DNA of 64,000 nt from Vibrio cyclitrophicus (GCF_024347435.1 NZ_AP025480.1:3351034-3415033); one strand, 5' to 3'. Shown: positions 24,997 through 32,620, counted from the first letter of the stretch. The notes: generated by a model not told the origin, from the sequence alone. Translations and numbers: made by a program.

Positions 24997-25022
24997 CCAA
25001 GCACAAAATCAAGGAAACACAG

Positions 25023-25613
25023 ATGAAATCATACGTACTTCTCGCTGGCGCATTGCTCGCAAATTCAGTATTCGTAAGTGCTGCCTTTGCGGATCAAATG
25101 GTCACACTACCTGATGGCAAACAAGTGTTACTCAAAGATGATTATACTTGGCAATATGTGGCACCGAAGCAAACGGAAGCAGCAGCGACAACATCAGAGA
25201 TCGCCGTCCCTGTTGCAGCAGCACCTGTCGTAGCCGTCCCGGTAGCGACGAATACTCGTGGCACAACGGTTGTGGTTAATAGTAAAAAACCAAGCTTACA
25301 GCTGTCTCAATCAGGAGTGGATGTTGTACTGGGTGCAAGTCGCTATGAAAATGGTGAGCTTATTATTCCGACTGCCATCACCAACCAAGGCACTCAAGCT
25401 GTCATTTTGGTATCACTTAACATCAGCGTATTTACTGTAGAAGGCGAGTTGTTGGCAGAAGAAAAAGTTGCAGTGTGGAAATCAATCAAACGAATGGCCG
25501 ATACATATTTGCGACCAAAGACAGGTGAGGAAGGCAAGCTAATCAAGCTCGACCTAGAACAACACCCTGAATATCAGATCAAAGCTGAAATTACTGAAGT
25601 ACTAGCTCGCTAA
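25023..25613 (+). CDS. DUF3157 family exported protein
   Basis: A 196-residue protein with a signal peptide ([23 protein letters not shown]) and then a motif [23 protein letters not shown] typical of DUF3157 proteins in Vibrio. An alanine/valine-rich linker (about 55-75) leads to a beta-rich domain ([27 protein letters not shown] and after) that looks like an immunoglobulin-like fold. Function unknown. The ATG at 25023 follows an AAGGAA site; a longer frame from 24909 overlaps trkH in another frame and is rejected. Its stop overlaps the trhA stop on the other strand by four bases. Confidence 0.85.
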   Translation: MKSYVLLAGALLANSVFVSAAFADQMVTLPDGKQVLLKDDYTWQYVAPKQTEAAATTSEIAVPVAAAPVVAVPVATNTRGTTVVVNSKKPSLQLSQSGVDVVLGASRYENGELIIPTAITNQGTQAVILVSLNISVFTVEGELLAEEKVAVWKSIKRMADTYLRPKTGEEGKLIKLDLEQHPEYQIKAEITEVLAR

Positions 25614-26263
25614 ACTGGAGTCACGTACAAGTAAATAGCGAAGAAATGGCAAGCGCAGCCCGCCAAAACAAACAAGTGCCAGATGGCATGATTGTAAGGG
25701 ATGCGTTTTGCCACATAGAAAATCACCCCCAAAGAGTAGATCACACCGCCAAGCGCTAATAATACCAAACCGCCCATCTCGATATTCATCGCTAGTTGAT
25801 ACACCACTATCAACGACAACCAACCCATCGCTAAATATGTCACCAATGACAAGCGCTTAAATCGATAGACAAAAGCAATCTTCATTATAATTCCGACCAA
25901 CGCGATACCCCAGATTACCGCCATCAACCCCATTGCTAATGGTGTTCTTAAGCTCACTAACAAGAATGGCGTATAACTGCCAGCAATCAGTAAATAAATC
26001 GCGCAGTGATCAAGAGTTTTGAGTAAGCGCTTGGTTTTCTCAGTGGTGATCGAGTGGTACAACGTGGAAGCAAGAAAGAGCAGAATAATACTGCTGCCAT
26101 ACACCGCCATACTGGCAACAGTAAGCATGTCGGCTTGGTAATCAAAAGCACGAATCAGCAATAGGACCAGGCCTACCACACCAAGTACAACGCCCAAACC
26201 ATGGGTTATCGCATTAGCGCGTTCTTCAATATCACTGTATTCGCTAGCCGATGATGCAGACAT
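25610..26263 (-). CDS. trhA: Hemolysin III family membrane protein TrhA (YqfA), PAQR type
   Basis: A 217-residue integral membrane protein with seven hydrophobic helices, of the hemolysin III / YqfA branch of the PAQR superfamily. It keeps the metal-site signature: [20 protein letters not shown] at the start, LYHS with the helix-2 histidine (about 69), [16 protein letters not shown], and [18 protein letters not shown] near the C-terminus with the paired histidines. Despite the name it is not shown to be a toxin in Vibrio; in E. coli the gene is linked to unsaturated fatty acid control. A FabR-like palindrome lies 46 bases upstream. An AGTAGGA site precedes the ATG. Confidence 0.93.
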   Translation of the reverse strand: MSASSASEYSDIEERANAITHGLGVVLGVVGLVLLLIRAFDYQADMLTVASMAVYGSSIILLFLASTLYHSITTEKTKRLLKTLDHCAIYLLIAGSYTPFLLVSLRTPLAMGLMAVIWGIALVGIIMKIAFVYRFKRLSLVTYLAMGWLSLIVVYQLAMNIEMGGLVLLALGGVIYSLGVIFYVAKRIPYNHAIWHLFVLAGCACHFFAIYLYVTPV

Positions 26264-26308
26264 GGTTATCCTACTAGAGTAAATGTTCGATTTGCCTAGT
26301 ATTACACA

Positions 26309-26332
26309 TTAAGCTTACACGTGTAAGCTTAA
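26309..26332. promoter_or_regulatory. 24-bp perfect palindrome, FabR-like operator of trhA
   Basis: The half site TTAAGCTTACAC is followed at once by its exact reverse complement. The inner 18 bases agree at 15 positions with the E. coli FabR site AGCGTACACGTGTTCGCT as I recall it. On the minus strand it covers a possible -35 (TTACAC) 17 bases before AATACT, ahead of trhA. FabR represses fabA, fabB and yqfA in E. coli; yqfA is the trhA homologue. Confidence 0.75.
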
Positions 26333-26386
26333 ATTATTATGACGTAAATGCTGCTAAGTATGTGTGACCGAATCGCTCCTCAGACA

Positions 26387-27178
26387 CTAAGAAGCGTTGT
26401 CTAAATACTCAAGCACCATTTTGCCCGCATCTTCTGGTGAGGTATCCAATGGCACACTCAACTGACGCTGCAGCTGACCAATGCCTAGCAAGCTAGCCAA
26501 CATACCTTTTGCACCATCGCGATTGCGGTCTATCTCAAACCACAGCTTAAGCTCCGTATCATCACGATGAGCAACCACTTCCAGCTCACGCCAGCGGCCA
26601 TGATAAGGGCCTGTGGTTGGAACAAATTCAAACTCTTGTACAAACGGTAATTCAAAGCCATCTACCGCTTCACATTCAACTTGGCGAATGCGCAGACCTT
26701 GAGCTTCGAGTTCGTTAAAAATGCCATCAAGTAGCGCATCAGGACGAACCGTTAAAATATCCTTATCCGAAGGGTCAATCGCCATCGCAATATCGAGCCC
26801 GGTTTCAAGCCACACCTTTGAGTCACCAATCGTCACAGGGGTATTCAACGGCACATCAAACTCGCATTCAAAGTCACGAGTTTCTCCCGGCTGAATCACA
26901 AAGGAATACGGCAGGCTCCATTTGGCCAACGAGTATGTTTGGTGCATTCGACGTGTTTGACCGCCCTCTTGCCTTTGCGAATTAGTGGTCACTTCTTTTA
27001 TGTAGCGACAACACAGGTTGAGATCGATGTTATCTATCTCCTGCGGTTGAGAGCCACCATACACATGCACAATAATGCTCGCCTTTTGCCCTGGATAAAG
27101 CACTTCCTGTTGCAATACAGAATCCACTTTGGCAGATCCAATACCAAAACTTGCTAACGTTTTCTTTAAGAACGACAT
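26387..27178 (-). CDS. Spo0M-like (SpoOM family) arrestin-fold protein
   Basis: 263 residues of the sporulation-control Spo0M family, which also occurs in bacteria that do not sporulate. The N-terminal half (about 1-130) shows the arrestin-like beta pattern with PGQKASIIVHVYGGSQPQEIDNIDLNLCCRY and WSLPYSFVIQPGETRDFECEFDVPLNTP. The C-terminal half ends with a segment like RDGAKGMLASLLGIGQLQRQLSVPLD and EDAGKMVLEYLDNAS. Function in Vibrio unknown. I start at the ATG at 27178, five bases after a strong GGAGG, rather than at the GTG two codons earlier. Monocistronic by spacing. Confidence 0.87.
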   Translation of the reverse strand: MSFLKKTLASFGIGSAKVDSVLQQEVLYPGQKASIIVHVYGGSQPQEIDNIDLNLCCRYIKEVTTNSQRQEGGQTRRMHQTYSLAKWSLPYSFVIQPGETRDFECEFDVPLNTPVTIGDSKVWLETGLDIAMAIDPSDKDILTVRPDALLDGIFNELEAQGLRIRQVECEAVDGFELPFVQEFEFVPTTGPYHGRWRELEVVAHRDDTELKLWFEIDRNRDGAKGMLASLLGIGQLQRQLSVPLDTSPEDAGKMVLEYLDNAS

Positions 27179-27293
27179 ATGCACCTCCTTTAAAACATCA
27201 TCTTAAGCCTGAAAGAGGTTCAAACTCAAATATACTGCTCACACTATTTTAGCTCTAATATCGTCTATTTATCACTCAAGCGTCGATCGATAA

Positions 27294-27334
27294 CTTAGAT
27301 AGTGATAATCTAAGCCTTGATATGCATGCATATC
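27294..27334. repeat. Two adjacent palindromes in the spo0M-yihD gap
   Basis: CTTAGAT and ATCTAAG (27294-27314) form a perfect 7-bp stem. Four bases later GATATGCA is followed directly by TGCATATC (27319-27334), a 16-bp perfect palindrome. They could be an operator pair for the transcript that begins here, or chance in AT-rich DNA. No known regulator site is recognised. The remaining stretch 27179-27293 shows nothing I can name. Confidence 0.5.
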
Positions 27335-27453
27335 ATTATCCTGATTTATTATTCGGATTGGCGAAAGCCAGACGAGTGACTCTTCAAGTAATTGAAGCGG
27401 ATCTCATGGTAAATCAGGCCATTAGATTGGCAATGGATATGCCTGACCGTTAG
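27322..27453 (+). CDS. Possible 43-residue small protein
   Basis: An open frame with ATG at 27322 and TAG at 27451 reads as a plausible, mostly helical peptide (MHAYHYPDLLFGLAKARRV, then VIEADLMVNQAIRLAMDMP). Only a weak TAAG lies before the ATG. Reading through the TAG, the same frame stays open to a TGA at 27565, so this might also be the front of a longer gene broken by a stop codon. I do not recognise the family. Three short hairpins also fall here, so a non-coding structured RNA is an alternative explanation. Confidence 0.33.
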   Translation: MHAYHYPDLLFGLAKARRVTLQVIEADLMVNQAIRLAMDMPDR

Positions 27454-27461
27454 GTAAATGA

Positions 27462-27629
27462 ATGCGCCCAACAGCTGTCAGGTTCTCGCACACCAACCGT
27501 AGTGCGATGCGTCGTCGTAGTGGCTTTGCTGCCGCTCCAATGGCTAAGAAATTGGCTCCAACAATGACTTTAGTTGAGAAGACTGCTTTATTAGCACCGA
27601 CTGCAACAAAAGTAATTAAAGCCGCTTAA
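27462..27629 (+). CDS. Possible 55-residue basic small protein
   Basis: ATG at 27462 follows an AGG seven bases before it, and the frame runs to TAA at 27627, immediately before a strong terminator. The product is rich in Arg, Lys, Ala and Thr (NRSAMRRRSGFAAAPMAKK, then TALLAPTATKVIKAA), with a basic N-terminal half and an alanine-rich tail. An internal ATG at 27507 would give 40 residues. The position between an SD-like site and a terminator favours a real short gene. The codons look native. Family not recognised. Confidence 0.38.
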   Translation: MRPTAVRFSHTNRSAMRRRSGFAAAPMAKKLAPTMTLVEKTALLAPTATKVIKAA

Positions 27630-27630
27630 T

Positions 27631-27660
27631 AAAAAGCGCAGTTTTTACTGCGCTTTTTTC
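27631..27660 (+). terminator. Terminator after the small-ORF region
   Basis: AAAGCGCAGT pairs perfectly with ACTGCGCTTT around TTTT, followed by a T run. Its presence shows that a transcript of some kind ends here, before yihD. Confidence 0.9.
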
Positions 27661-27759
27661 TTGCCCTATCCTTTCTGAAATGTGTTTACACATTGGTATT
27701 CCCTACCTGATTTGATACCTTAAGCCACAAATCATTATAAAATTTGTGGAGAATAAAGT

Positions 27760-28023
27760 ATGAAGTGTCATCGTATTGAAGAACTGCTTGAATTGATGGA
27801 GCCTGAGTGGCAGAAAGATCAAGAGCTTAACTTGTTAGAATTCATCATTAAACTGTCAAAAGAAGCGGGCTACGAAGGTAAACTTGAAGAACTGACAGAC
27901 GACGTTCTGATCTATCACCTCAAAATGCGTAACAGTGAAAAAGATGAAATGATCCCAGGCCTGAAAAAAGACCAAGAAGATGACTTCAAAACCGCGATTT
28001 TAAAAGCGCGTGGTATCCTTTAA
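27760..28023 (+). CDS. yihD: YihD family protein (DUF1040)
   Basis: An 87-residue protein of the YihD/DUF1040 family, function unknown. It is clearly similar to enteric YihD, including [41 protein letters not shown] at the C-terminal half. It appears to be a small soluble helical protein. A TGGAGAA site precedes the ATG. In E. coli yihD is next to srkA-dsbA; here ccoG stands between yihD and srkA. It has its own terminator. Confidence 0.92.
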   Translation: MKCHRIEELLELMEPEWQKDQELNLLEFIIKLSKEAGYEGKLEELTDDVLIYHLKMRNSEKDEMIPGLKKDQEDDFKTAILKARGIL

Positions 28024-28075
28024 CAGCTTAAATGCGTTAAAGCTTAATTGCCTTATCAATAAATTGCTCAATTCT

Positions 28076-28104
28076 AAAAAGCGACCTCTTGGTCGCTTTT
28101 TTGT
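28076..28104 (+). terminator. Terminator after yihD
   Basis: AAAAAGCGACC pairs with GGTCGCTTTTT around TCTT and is followed by more T. The rest of the 28024-28350 gap holds a TATAAT at 28192-28197 that could serve ccoG, without a convincing -35, and nothing else I can name. Confidence 0.88.
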
Positions 28105-28350
28105 TTCTGTTCGCTATTTTTTCGTCACAACTGTTATGACTTTTGTTGTTAAAGGTTGATAGCGTTAAAGAAATGAGAACAAGATTGTCGTTATAATCGC
28201 CATCCATAAGAATCTTCTAAAATAATAAGAGTGAGTGCGATAACAACAAATGCACCAAGCTCAATTTCAATAGGTTCTCTAAACCATACTTTCAAGTAAT
28301 GTCGTCATGCCCTCTTTAACAGGGCAAACAAGCCACAAAAAGGATAGTCC

Positions 28351-29769
28351 ATGAGTCAGGATAAAATCGATATCAAAGATGTGACGCCTAAAACCTTTAA
28401 CCCGAAAACACATAAAGGTAATGGAGATCGATTTAACCCAAGTAACCGAATCTATGTTCGAGAAAGCAAAGGTAAATTCCAACAACTGCGCCGTTATGGC
28501 GGTTGGTTCTTACTTTTACTTTTTGCGCTTATCCCATGGATTCCATTTGGTGAGCGACAAGCGATCTTACTCGATATCGGCAGCCAGCAGTTTAACTTCT
28601 TTGGCACCACGCTGTACCCGCAAGATCTGACGCTCCTCGCCATCCTATTTATGATTGCTGCGTTCGGCTTGTTTTTTATCACAACCTTTTTAGGCCGTGT
28701 TTGGTGTGGCTACTTGTGTCCTCAGACCGTGTGGACCTTTATGTACATCTGGTTCGAAGAAAAGCTAGAAGGCGCTGCCAATAAGAGAAGAAAACAAGAT
28801 TCAGGTAAACTGACAAGCAATCTAATCGTTAGAAAAATCCTCAAACACATCGCATGGTGGGCAATTGCAATCGCAACAGGACTAACCTTTGTCGGTTACT
28901 TCATCCCTATCAAAGAGTTGGTGATTGGCTTCTTTACCTTTAACTCGTCTTTCTGGCCGGTGTTTTGGGTACTGTTCTTTGCAGGCTGTACTTATGCCAA
29001 TGCCGGTTGGATGCGTTCAATTGTTTGTCTGCACATGTGTCCTTACGCGCGCTTCCAATCGGCTATGTTCGATAAAGACACTTTCATCGTTGGTTACGAC
29101 ACAGAACGTGGTGAAAGCCGCGGCCCTCGTTCTCGCAAAGCCGATCCAAAAGAGCTTGGCCTTGGTGACTGTATTGACTGTAATTTATGCGTTCAAGTTT
29201 GCCCGACAGGTATCGATATTCGTGACGGCCTACAATACGAATGCATTAACTGCGGTGCGTGTATTGATGCCTGTGACCACACGATGGAACGTATGGGCTA
29301 TGAAAAAGGCCTGATCAACTACACCACAGAACATAGACTTGAAGGTCACTCAACCAAGGTGATGCGCCCTAAACTCTTAGGCTATGGTGTAATATTGATC
29401 GTTATGCTGGGTTTATTCTTTGCACAAATCGCAAGTGTTGATCCTGCAGGCTTAAGCGTTCTGCGAGATAGAAACCAGCTATTTAGAATCAATACTCAAG
29501 GGCTTGTCGAAAATACTTACAACTTGAAAGTCATCAACAAAACTCAGCAAGAGCAAGAGTACAAACTTGATGTGAAAGGGTTACCCAATTCTATCTGGTA
29601 CGGTAAGCAAACCATTACGGTCGATCCGGGCGAGGTTTTGAACCTACCTATCAGTTTGGGGGTCGACCCAGAAAAACTGAGCTCACCAGTTTCGACAATT
29701 CAGTTTATACTCTCGGATAATGAAGAGTTTACGATGGAAGTAGAAAGCCGCTTTATCAAGAAACTCTGA
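28351..29769 (+). CDS. ccoG: Cytochrome c oxidase accessory protein CcoG (FixG/RdxA type)
   Basis: A membrane iron-sulfur protein that helps deliver copper to the cbb3-type oxidase; CcoG reduces Cu(II) to Cu(I). 472 residues: hydrophobic helices at about 50-70, 90-110, 160-185, 195-215 and 340-360. The conserved loop RVWCGYLCPQTVWTFMY comes after the second. A ferredoxin-like pair of 4Fe-4S motifs (CIDCNLCVQVCPTGIDIRDG and CINCGACIDACD) lies at about 270-315, and a C-terminal periplasmic immunoglobulin-like domain (FixG C) at about 365-472. The cbb3 oxidase genes are not in the window. The gene ends with a hairpin that overlaps the upstream part of the srkA frame. Confidence 0.95.
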   Translation: MSQDKIDIKDVTPKTFNPKTHKGNGDRFNPSNRIYVRESKGKFQQLRRYGGWFLLLLFALIPWIPFGERQAILLDIGSQQFNFFGTTLYPQDLTLLAILFMIAAFGLFFITTFLGRVWCGYLCPQTVWTFMYIWFEEKLEGAANKRRKQDSGKLTSNLIVRKILKHIAWWAIAIATGLTFVGYFIPIKELVIGFFTFNSSFWPVFWVLFFAGCTYANAGWMRSIVCLHMCPYARFQSAMFDKDTFIVGYDTERGESRGPRSRKADPKELGLGDCIDCNLCVQVCPTGIDIRDGLQYECINCGACIDACDHTMERMGYEKGLINYTTEHRLEGHSTKVMRPKLLGYGVILIVMLGLFFAQIASVDPAGLSVLRDRNQLFRINTQGLVENTYNLKVINKTQQEQEYKLDVKGLPNSIWYGKQTITVDPGEVLNLPISLGVDPEKLSSPVSTIQFILSDNEEFTMEVESRFIKKL

Positions 29770-29810
29770 TACCAAGCCTCTCACGGATTGGTATAACTTC
29801 CCTATAAATG

Positions 29811-29840
29811 GAAAAAGGCTCAGTAATGAGCCTTTTTTAT
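29811..29840 (+). terminator. Terminator after ccoG
   Basis: AAAAAGGCTCA and TGAGCCTTTTTT form a stem with a short GTAA-like loop and a T run, 40 bases after the ccoG stop and just before the chosen srkA start. Confidence 0.85.
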
Positions 29841-29843
29841 TCT

Positions 29844-30830
29844 ATGACGATGCAAGCCTTTAACTTTGATAACTTGACCCCTGACTTCATGTGGTACGCA
29901 CTGGAGAGTATTGGAGTTCGAGCTGAATCTGGGCTTCTCGCCCTCAACAGCTACGAAAACCGGGTATATCAATTCACCGACGAAGACCGTAAACGCTACG
30001 TCGTTAAGTTTTATCGGCCGCAACGCTGGAGCAAAGAACAGATTCAAGAAGAGCACGACTTTACACTTGAGCTTATCGACCAAGAAATTCCAGTCGCACC
30101 GCCGATACGCATCAATGGCGAAACCCTACATGAATATCAAGGCTATCTGTTTACACTGTTTGACAGTGTTGGTGGCAGGCAGTACGAAGTCGATAACTTG
30201 AACCAACTGGAAGGGGTAGGTCGTTTCCTTGGTCGAATTCATAAGGCAAGTGCAGGCAAAACATTCCAACACCGTCCAACCATTAGCTTAGATGAATACC
30301 TATATCAGCCACGTAAGATTCTAGAGAATTCGCAGTTTATCCCGACGCACCTAGAAAACGCGTTCTTCAATGACGTTGACCTTCTGATAAAAGAGCTAGA
30401 GAACCAGTGGCCGAGCAACATTGAGAACATCCGCCTGCATGGTGACTGCCACCCAGGTAATATATTGTGGCGCGACGGACCAATGTTCGTCGATCTCGAT
30501 GATTCGCGCAATGGACCAGCGGTGCAAGATCTATGGATGCTACTTAACGGCGAACGCCAAGATAAACTGATGCAACTGGATATTCTGCTAGAGAGTTATC
30601 AAGAGTTTTGTGATTTTAATACCTCACAACTGAAACTAATCGAACCACTACGCGGTCTACGTATGGTGCATTACATGGCATGGCTAGCAAAACGATGGCA
30701 CGATCCTGCTTTTCCTTTGGCCTTCCCATGGTTTAATGATCCTAAATATTGGGAGCAACAAGTACTTGCTTGTAAAGAGCAAATTGCTACCCTGCAAGAA
30801 CCACCACTTTCGTTAATGCCTCAGTGGTAA
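29844..30830 (+). CDS. srkA: Stress response serine/threonine kinase SrkA (YihE)
   Basis: A cytoplasmic kinase of the aminoglycoside-phosphotransferase/RdoA fold that protects cells during stress and, in E. coli, antagonises MazEF-linked death. From the ATG at 29844 it has 328 residues, identical in length to the E. coli protein. Key parts are the N-lobe GLLALNSYENRVYQF and RYVVKFYRPQRW (lysine for ATP), the catalytic loop RLHGDCHPGNILWRDG (about 203-218) and the metal-binding FVDLDDSRNGPAVQDLWMLL. A longer frame from 29808 would begin inside the ccoG terminator; I reject it. dsbA follows 55 bases later, as in enteric bacteria. Confidence 0.94.
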   Translation: MTMQAFNFDNLTPDFMWYALESIGVRAESGLLALNSYENRVYQFTDEDRKRYVVKFYRPQRWSKEQIQEEHDFTLELIDQEIPVAPPIRINGETLHEYQGYLFTLFDSVGGRQYEVDNLNQLEGVGRFLGRIHKASAGKTFQHRPTISLDEYLYQPRKILENSQFIPTHLENAFFNDVDLLIKELENQWPSNIENIRLHGDCHPGNILWRDGPMFVDLDDSRNGPAVQDLWMLLNGERQDKLMQLDILLESYQEFCDFNTSQLKLIEPLRGLRMVHYMAWLAKRWHDPAFPLAFPWFNDPKYWEQQVLACKEQIATLQEPPLSLMPQW

Positions 30831-30885
30831 TAATAATCGCAACATACAACTAGATAAAAATTCAAACATAATGGAGATTGGATAA

Positions 30886-31485
30886 ATGAAAAAGCTATTC
30901 GCATTTTTCTCATTGATCATGTTGAGCCTTTCAGCTCACGCTGCGAAATTTAACGAAGGTGAACACTACAAAGTTCTCGACCTAGAAGCATCAAAAAAAC
31001 CAATGGTGACAGAGTTCTTCTCTTTTTACTGCCCACACTGTAATAGCTTTGAGCCAATCATCCAGCAGCTAAAACAACAGCTACCTAAAGACGCTAAGCT
31101 ACAGAAGAACCATGTTTCATTCATGGGTGGCAACATGGGCTTACCAATGAGCAAAGCTTACGCAACCATGATTGCATTGAAAGTGGAAGACAAAATGGTG
31201 CCAGTGATGTTTAACCGCATTCACAACATGAACAAGCCACCACGCGATGAAGCAGAGCTACGTCAAATTTTCTTGGACGAAGGCGTCGACGAGAAAAAAT
31301 TTGATGCGGCTTACAATGGCTTTGCAGTAGATTCTATGGTTCGTCGCTTCGACAAAGCATTTAAAGATAGTGGCCTGTCAGGCGTTCCCGCTGTTGTAGT
31401 CAATAATCGCTACCTGATCGATGCTCAAGGTATTAACTCTCTCGATGAGTACTTCGAGCTGGTTAACTTCTTATTAAAGAAGTAA
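30886..31485 (+). CDS. dsbA: Thiol:disulfide interchange protein DsbA
   Basis: Periplasmic oxidant that inserts disulfide bonds into exported proteins and is reoxidised by DsbB. 199 residues with a signal peptide ([19 protein letters not shown]) and a thioredoxin fold holding a helical insert. The active site C-P-H-C is at residues 49-52 in [14 protein letters not shown], and the cis-proline loop is [18 protein letters not shown] site precedes the ATG. In Vibrio cholerae the same protein (TcpG) is needed for virulence factor folding. It follows srkA and has its own terminator. Confidence 0.97.
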   Translation: MKKLFAFFSLIMLSLSAHAAKFNEGEHYKVLDLEASKKPMVTEFFSFYCPHCNSFEPIIQQLKQQLPKDAKLQKNHVSFMGGNMGLPMSKAYATMIALKVEDKMVPVMFNRIHNMNKPPRDEAELRQIFLDEGVDEKKFDAAYNGFAVDSMVRRFDKAFKDSGLSGVPAVVVNNRYLIDAQGINSLDEYFELVNFLLKK

Positions 31486-31496
31486 GTTAATGATTA

Positions 31497-31523
31497 AAGG
31501 AAGCTCAGGCTTCCTTTTTTTTC
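31497..31523 (+). terminator. Terminator after dsbA
   Basis: AAGGAAGC pairs with GCTTCCTT around TCAG and is followed by a T run. Confidence 0.88.
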
Positions 31524-31624
31524 CTAAATCAAAAACCATCATTGAGAAATAATCAGCCTGGAAATACCGTGCTTTACTGATATTAATAACCCGTCCTAAG
31601 AACCGGTGGGCAAGGAGCCCGTAA

Positions 31625-32578
31625 ATGAAAATAAAAATCACACTTCTCGCATTAAGCGTTGCTGCTTCGCCTGCCTTTGCCAAGCTTGCAAACGAACAAG
31701 GCTTCAGTGGTGAAATCTCTATCAATACCGGGGTGACCTCTTCCACCTCAAATTTTAATACCGATACTGATAGCACCATCTCGTCAAATAACCAGAAAGC
31801 CTCATCTGAGAGCTCATTTCTAGTCGCGCCTTTGGGCAATGTCGCTTACACCTTTGGTGAAAAATTAAATCATCAAGTGTATACGGGTACCGCTCGTGAT
31901 GACGTAGCAACAGGTACTGTTGTGCTAGAGGTTGGTTATAAATACCAACTAGAGTCAGGTATGGTCATTGACGCTTCACTTCTGCCAACCATTATGTCAG
32001 GTAAAACTTGGGCGAATCCATATGCAGAAGGCGTTACTCGAAGCAAAACCGATGAAACTGGCAATGCCTTTCGTTTGAAGCTAAGCAGCATTGCAGGCTC
32101 AGCTTTCTCGCTAGACATGGCCTACGCCACCAAAGATGTAGAAGATGATTTAGTTAGAGAAGAACTCCAACGTGATGCAGAAACCTTCTACCTGAAAGGC
32201 CAATACCGCGTTCCACTCAGCCGTACCATGATGTTAGTACCATCATTGATTTACCAATCAAGCTCTGCAGATGGCAAGGCTGCCTCTTATGAACAGTTTG
32301 GCGGTGAGGTAAGTCTATTTGGTGGCATGGGTCGTCACCAATACGCGTTGACTGCGGGTTACAACCAACGATCCTACGATGCTAGCAACCCGATTTACGG
32401 CAAAACGCGTAGCGATGACAACATTAACCTGTTTGCCGCATATGAGTATGAGCAGTTCATGAACAGGGAAAACTGGTCGTTTGTTTCACTGGCGGGCTAC
32501 GGTACCAGCGACTCGAATATTACCTTCTACGATGAGTCTCAATACATCGTCTCAGTAGGTCTGAACTACAAGTTCTAG
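31625..32578 (+). CDS. DUF2860 family outer-membrane protein
   Basis: A 317-residue protein with a signal peptide (MKIKITLLALSVAASPAFA), then alternating hydrophobic/polar strands typical of a beta-barrel and a C-terminal aromatic residue (SVGLNYKF), the usual mark for outer-membrane insertion. It matches the DUF2860 family known from Vibrio and relatives, whose role is not known. A serine/threonine-rich stretch (about 38-62) after the first strand is probably a surface loop. A GCAAGGAG site precedes the ATG. Monocistronic: its own terminator follows. Confidence 0.85.
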   Translation: MKIKITLLALSVAASPAFAKLANEQGFSGEISINTGVTSSTSNFNTDTDSTISSNNQKASSESSFLVAPLGNVAYTFGEKLNHQVYTGTARDDVATGTVVLEVGYKYQLESGMVIDASLLPTIMSGKTWANPYAEGVTRSKTDETGNAFRLKLSSIAGSAFSLDMAYATKDVEDDLVREELQRDAETFYLKGQYRVPLSRTMMLVPSLIYQSSSADGKAASYEQFGGEVSLFGGMGRHQYALTAGYNQRSYDASNPIYGKTRSDDNINLFAAYEYEQFMNRENWSFVSLAGYGTSDSNITFYDESQYIVSVGLNYKF

Positions 32579-32620
32579 TTAGGCTTCATTGCTCGCTCAT
32601 AACCATTAGTTCATAACAAC

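Noticed and set aside
24909..25022. Extension of the DUF3157 protein into trkH
   Set aside because: It removes the signal peptide from the N-terminus and overlaps the trkH coding region; the ATG at 25023 has a good ribosome-binding site.
27355..27450. Known riboswitch in front of the 27462 ORF
   Set aside because: The hairpins do not fit the conserved cores of the riboswitch classes I know (TPP, glycine, lysine, FMN, fluoride, Mn, guanidine), and the stretch also reads as a protein frame; kept only as an open finding.
28192..28197. TATAAT as a defined ccoG promoter, possibly FNR-controlled
   Set aside because: No acceptable -35 and no TTGAT-N4-ATCAA site at the right distance were found, so I mention only the hexamer.
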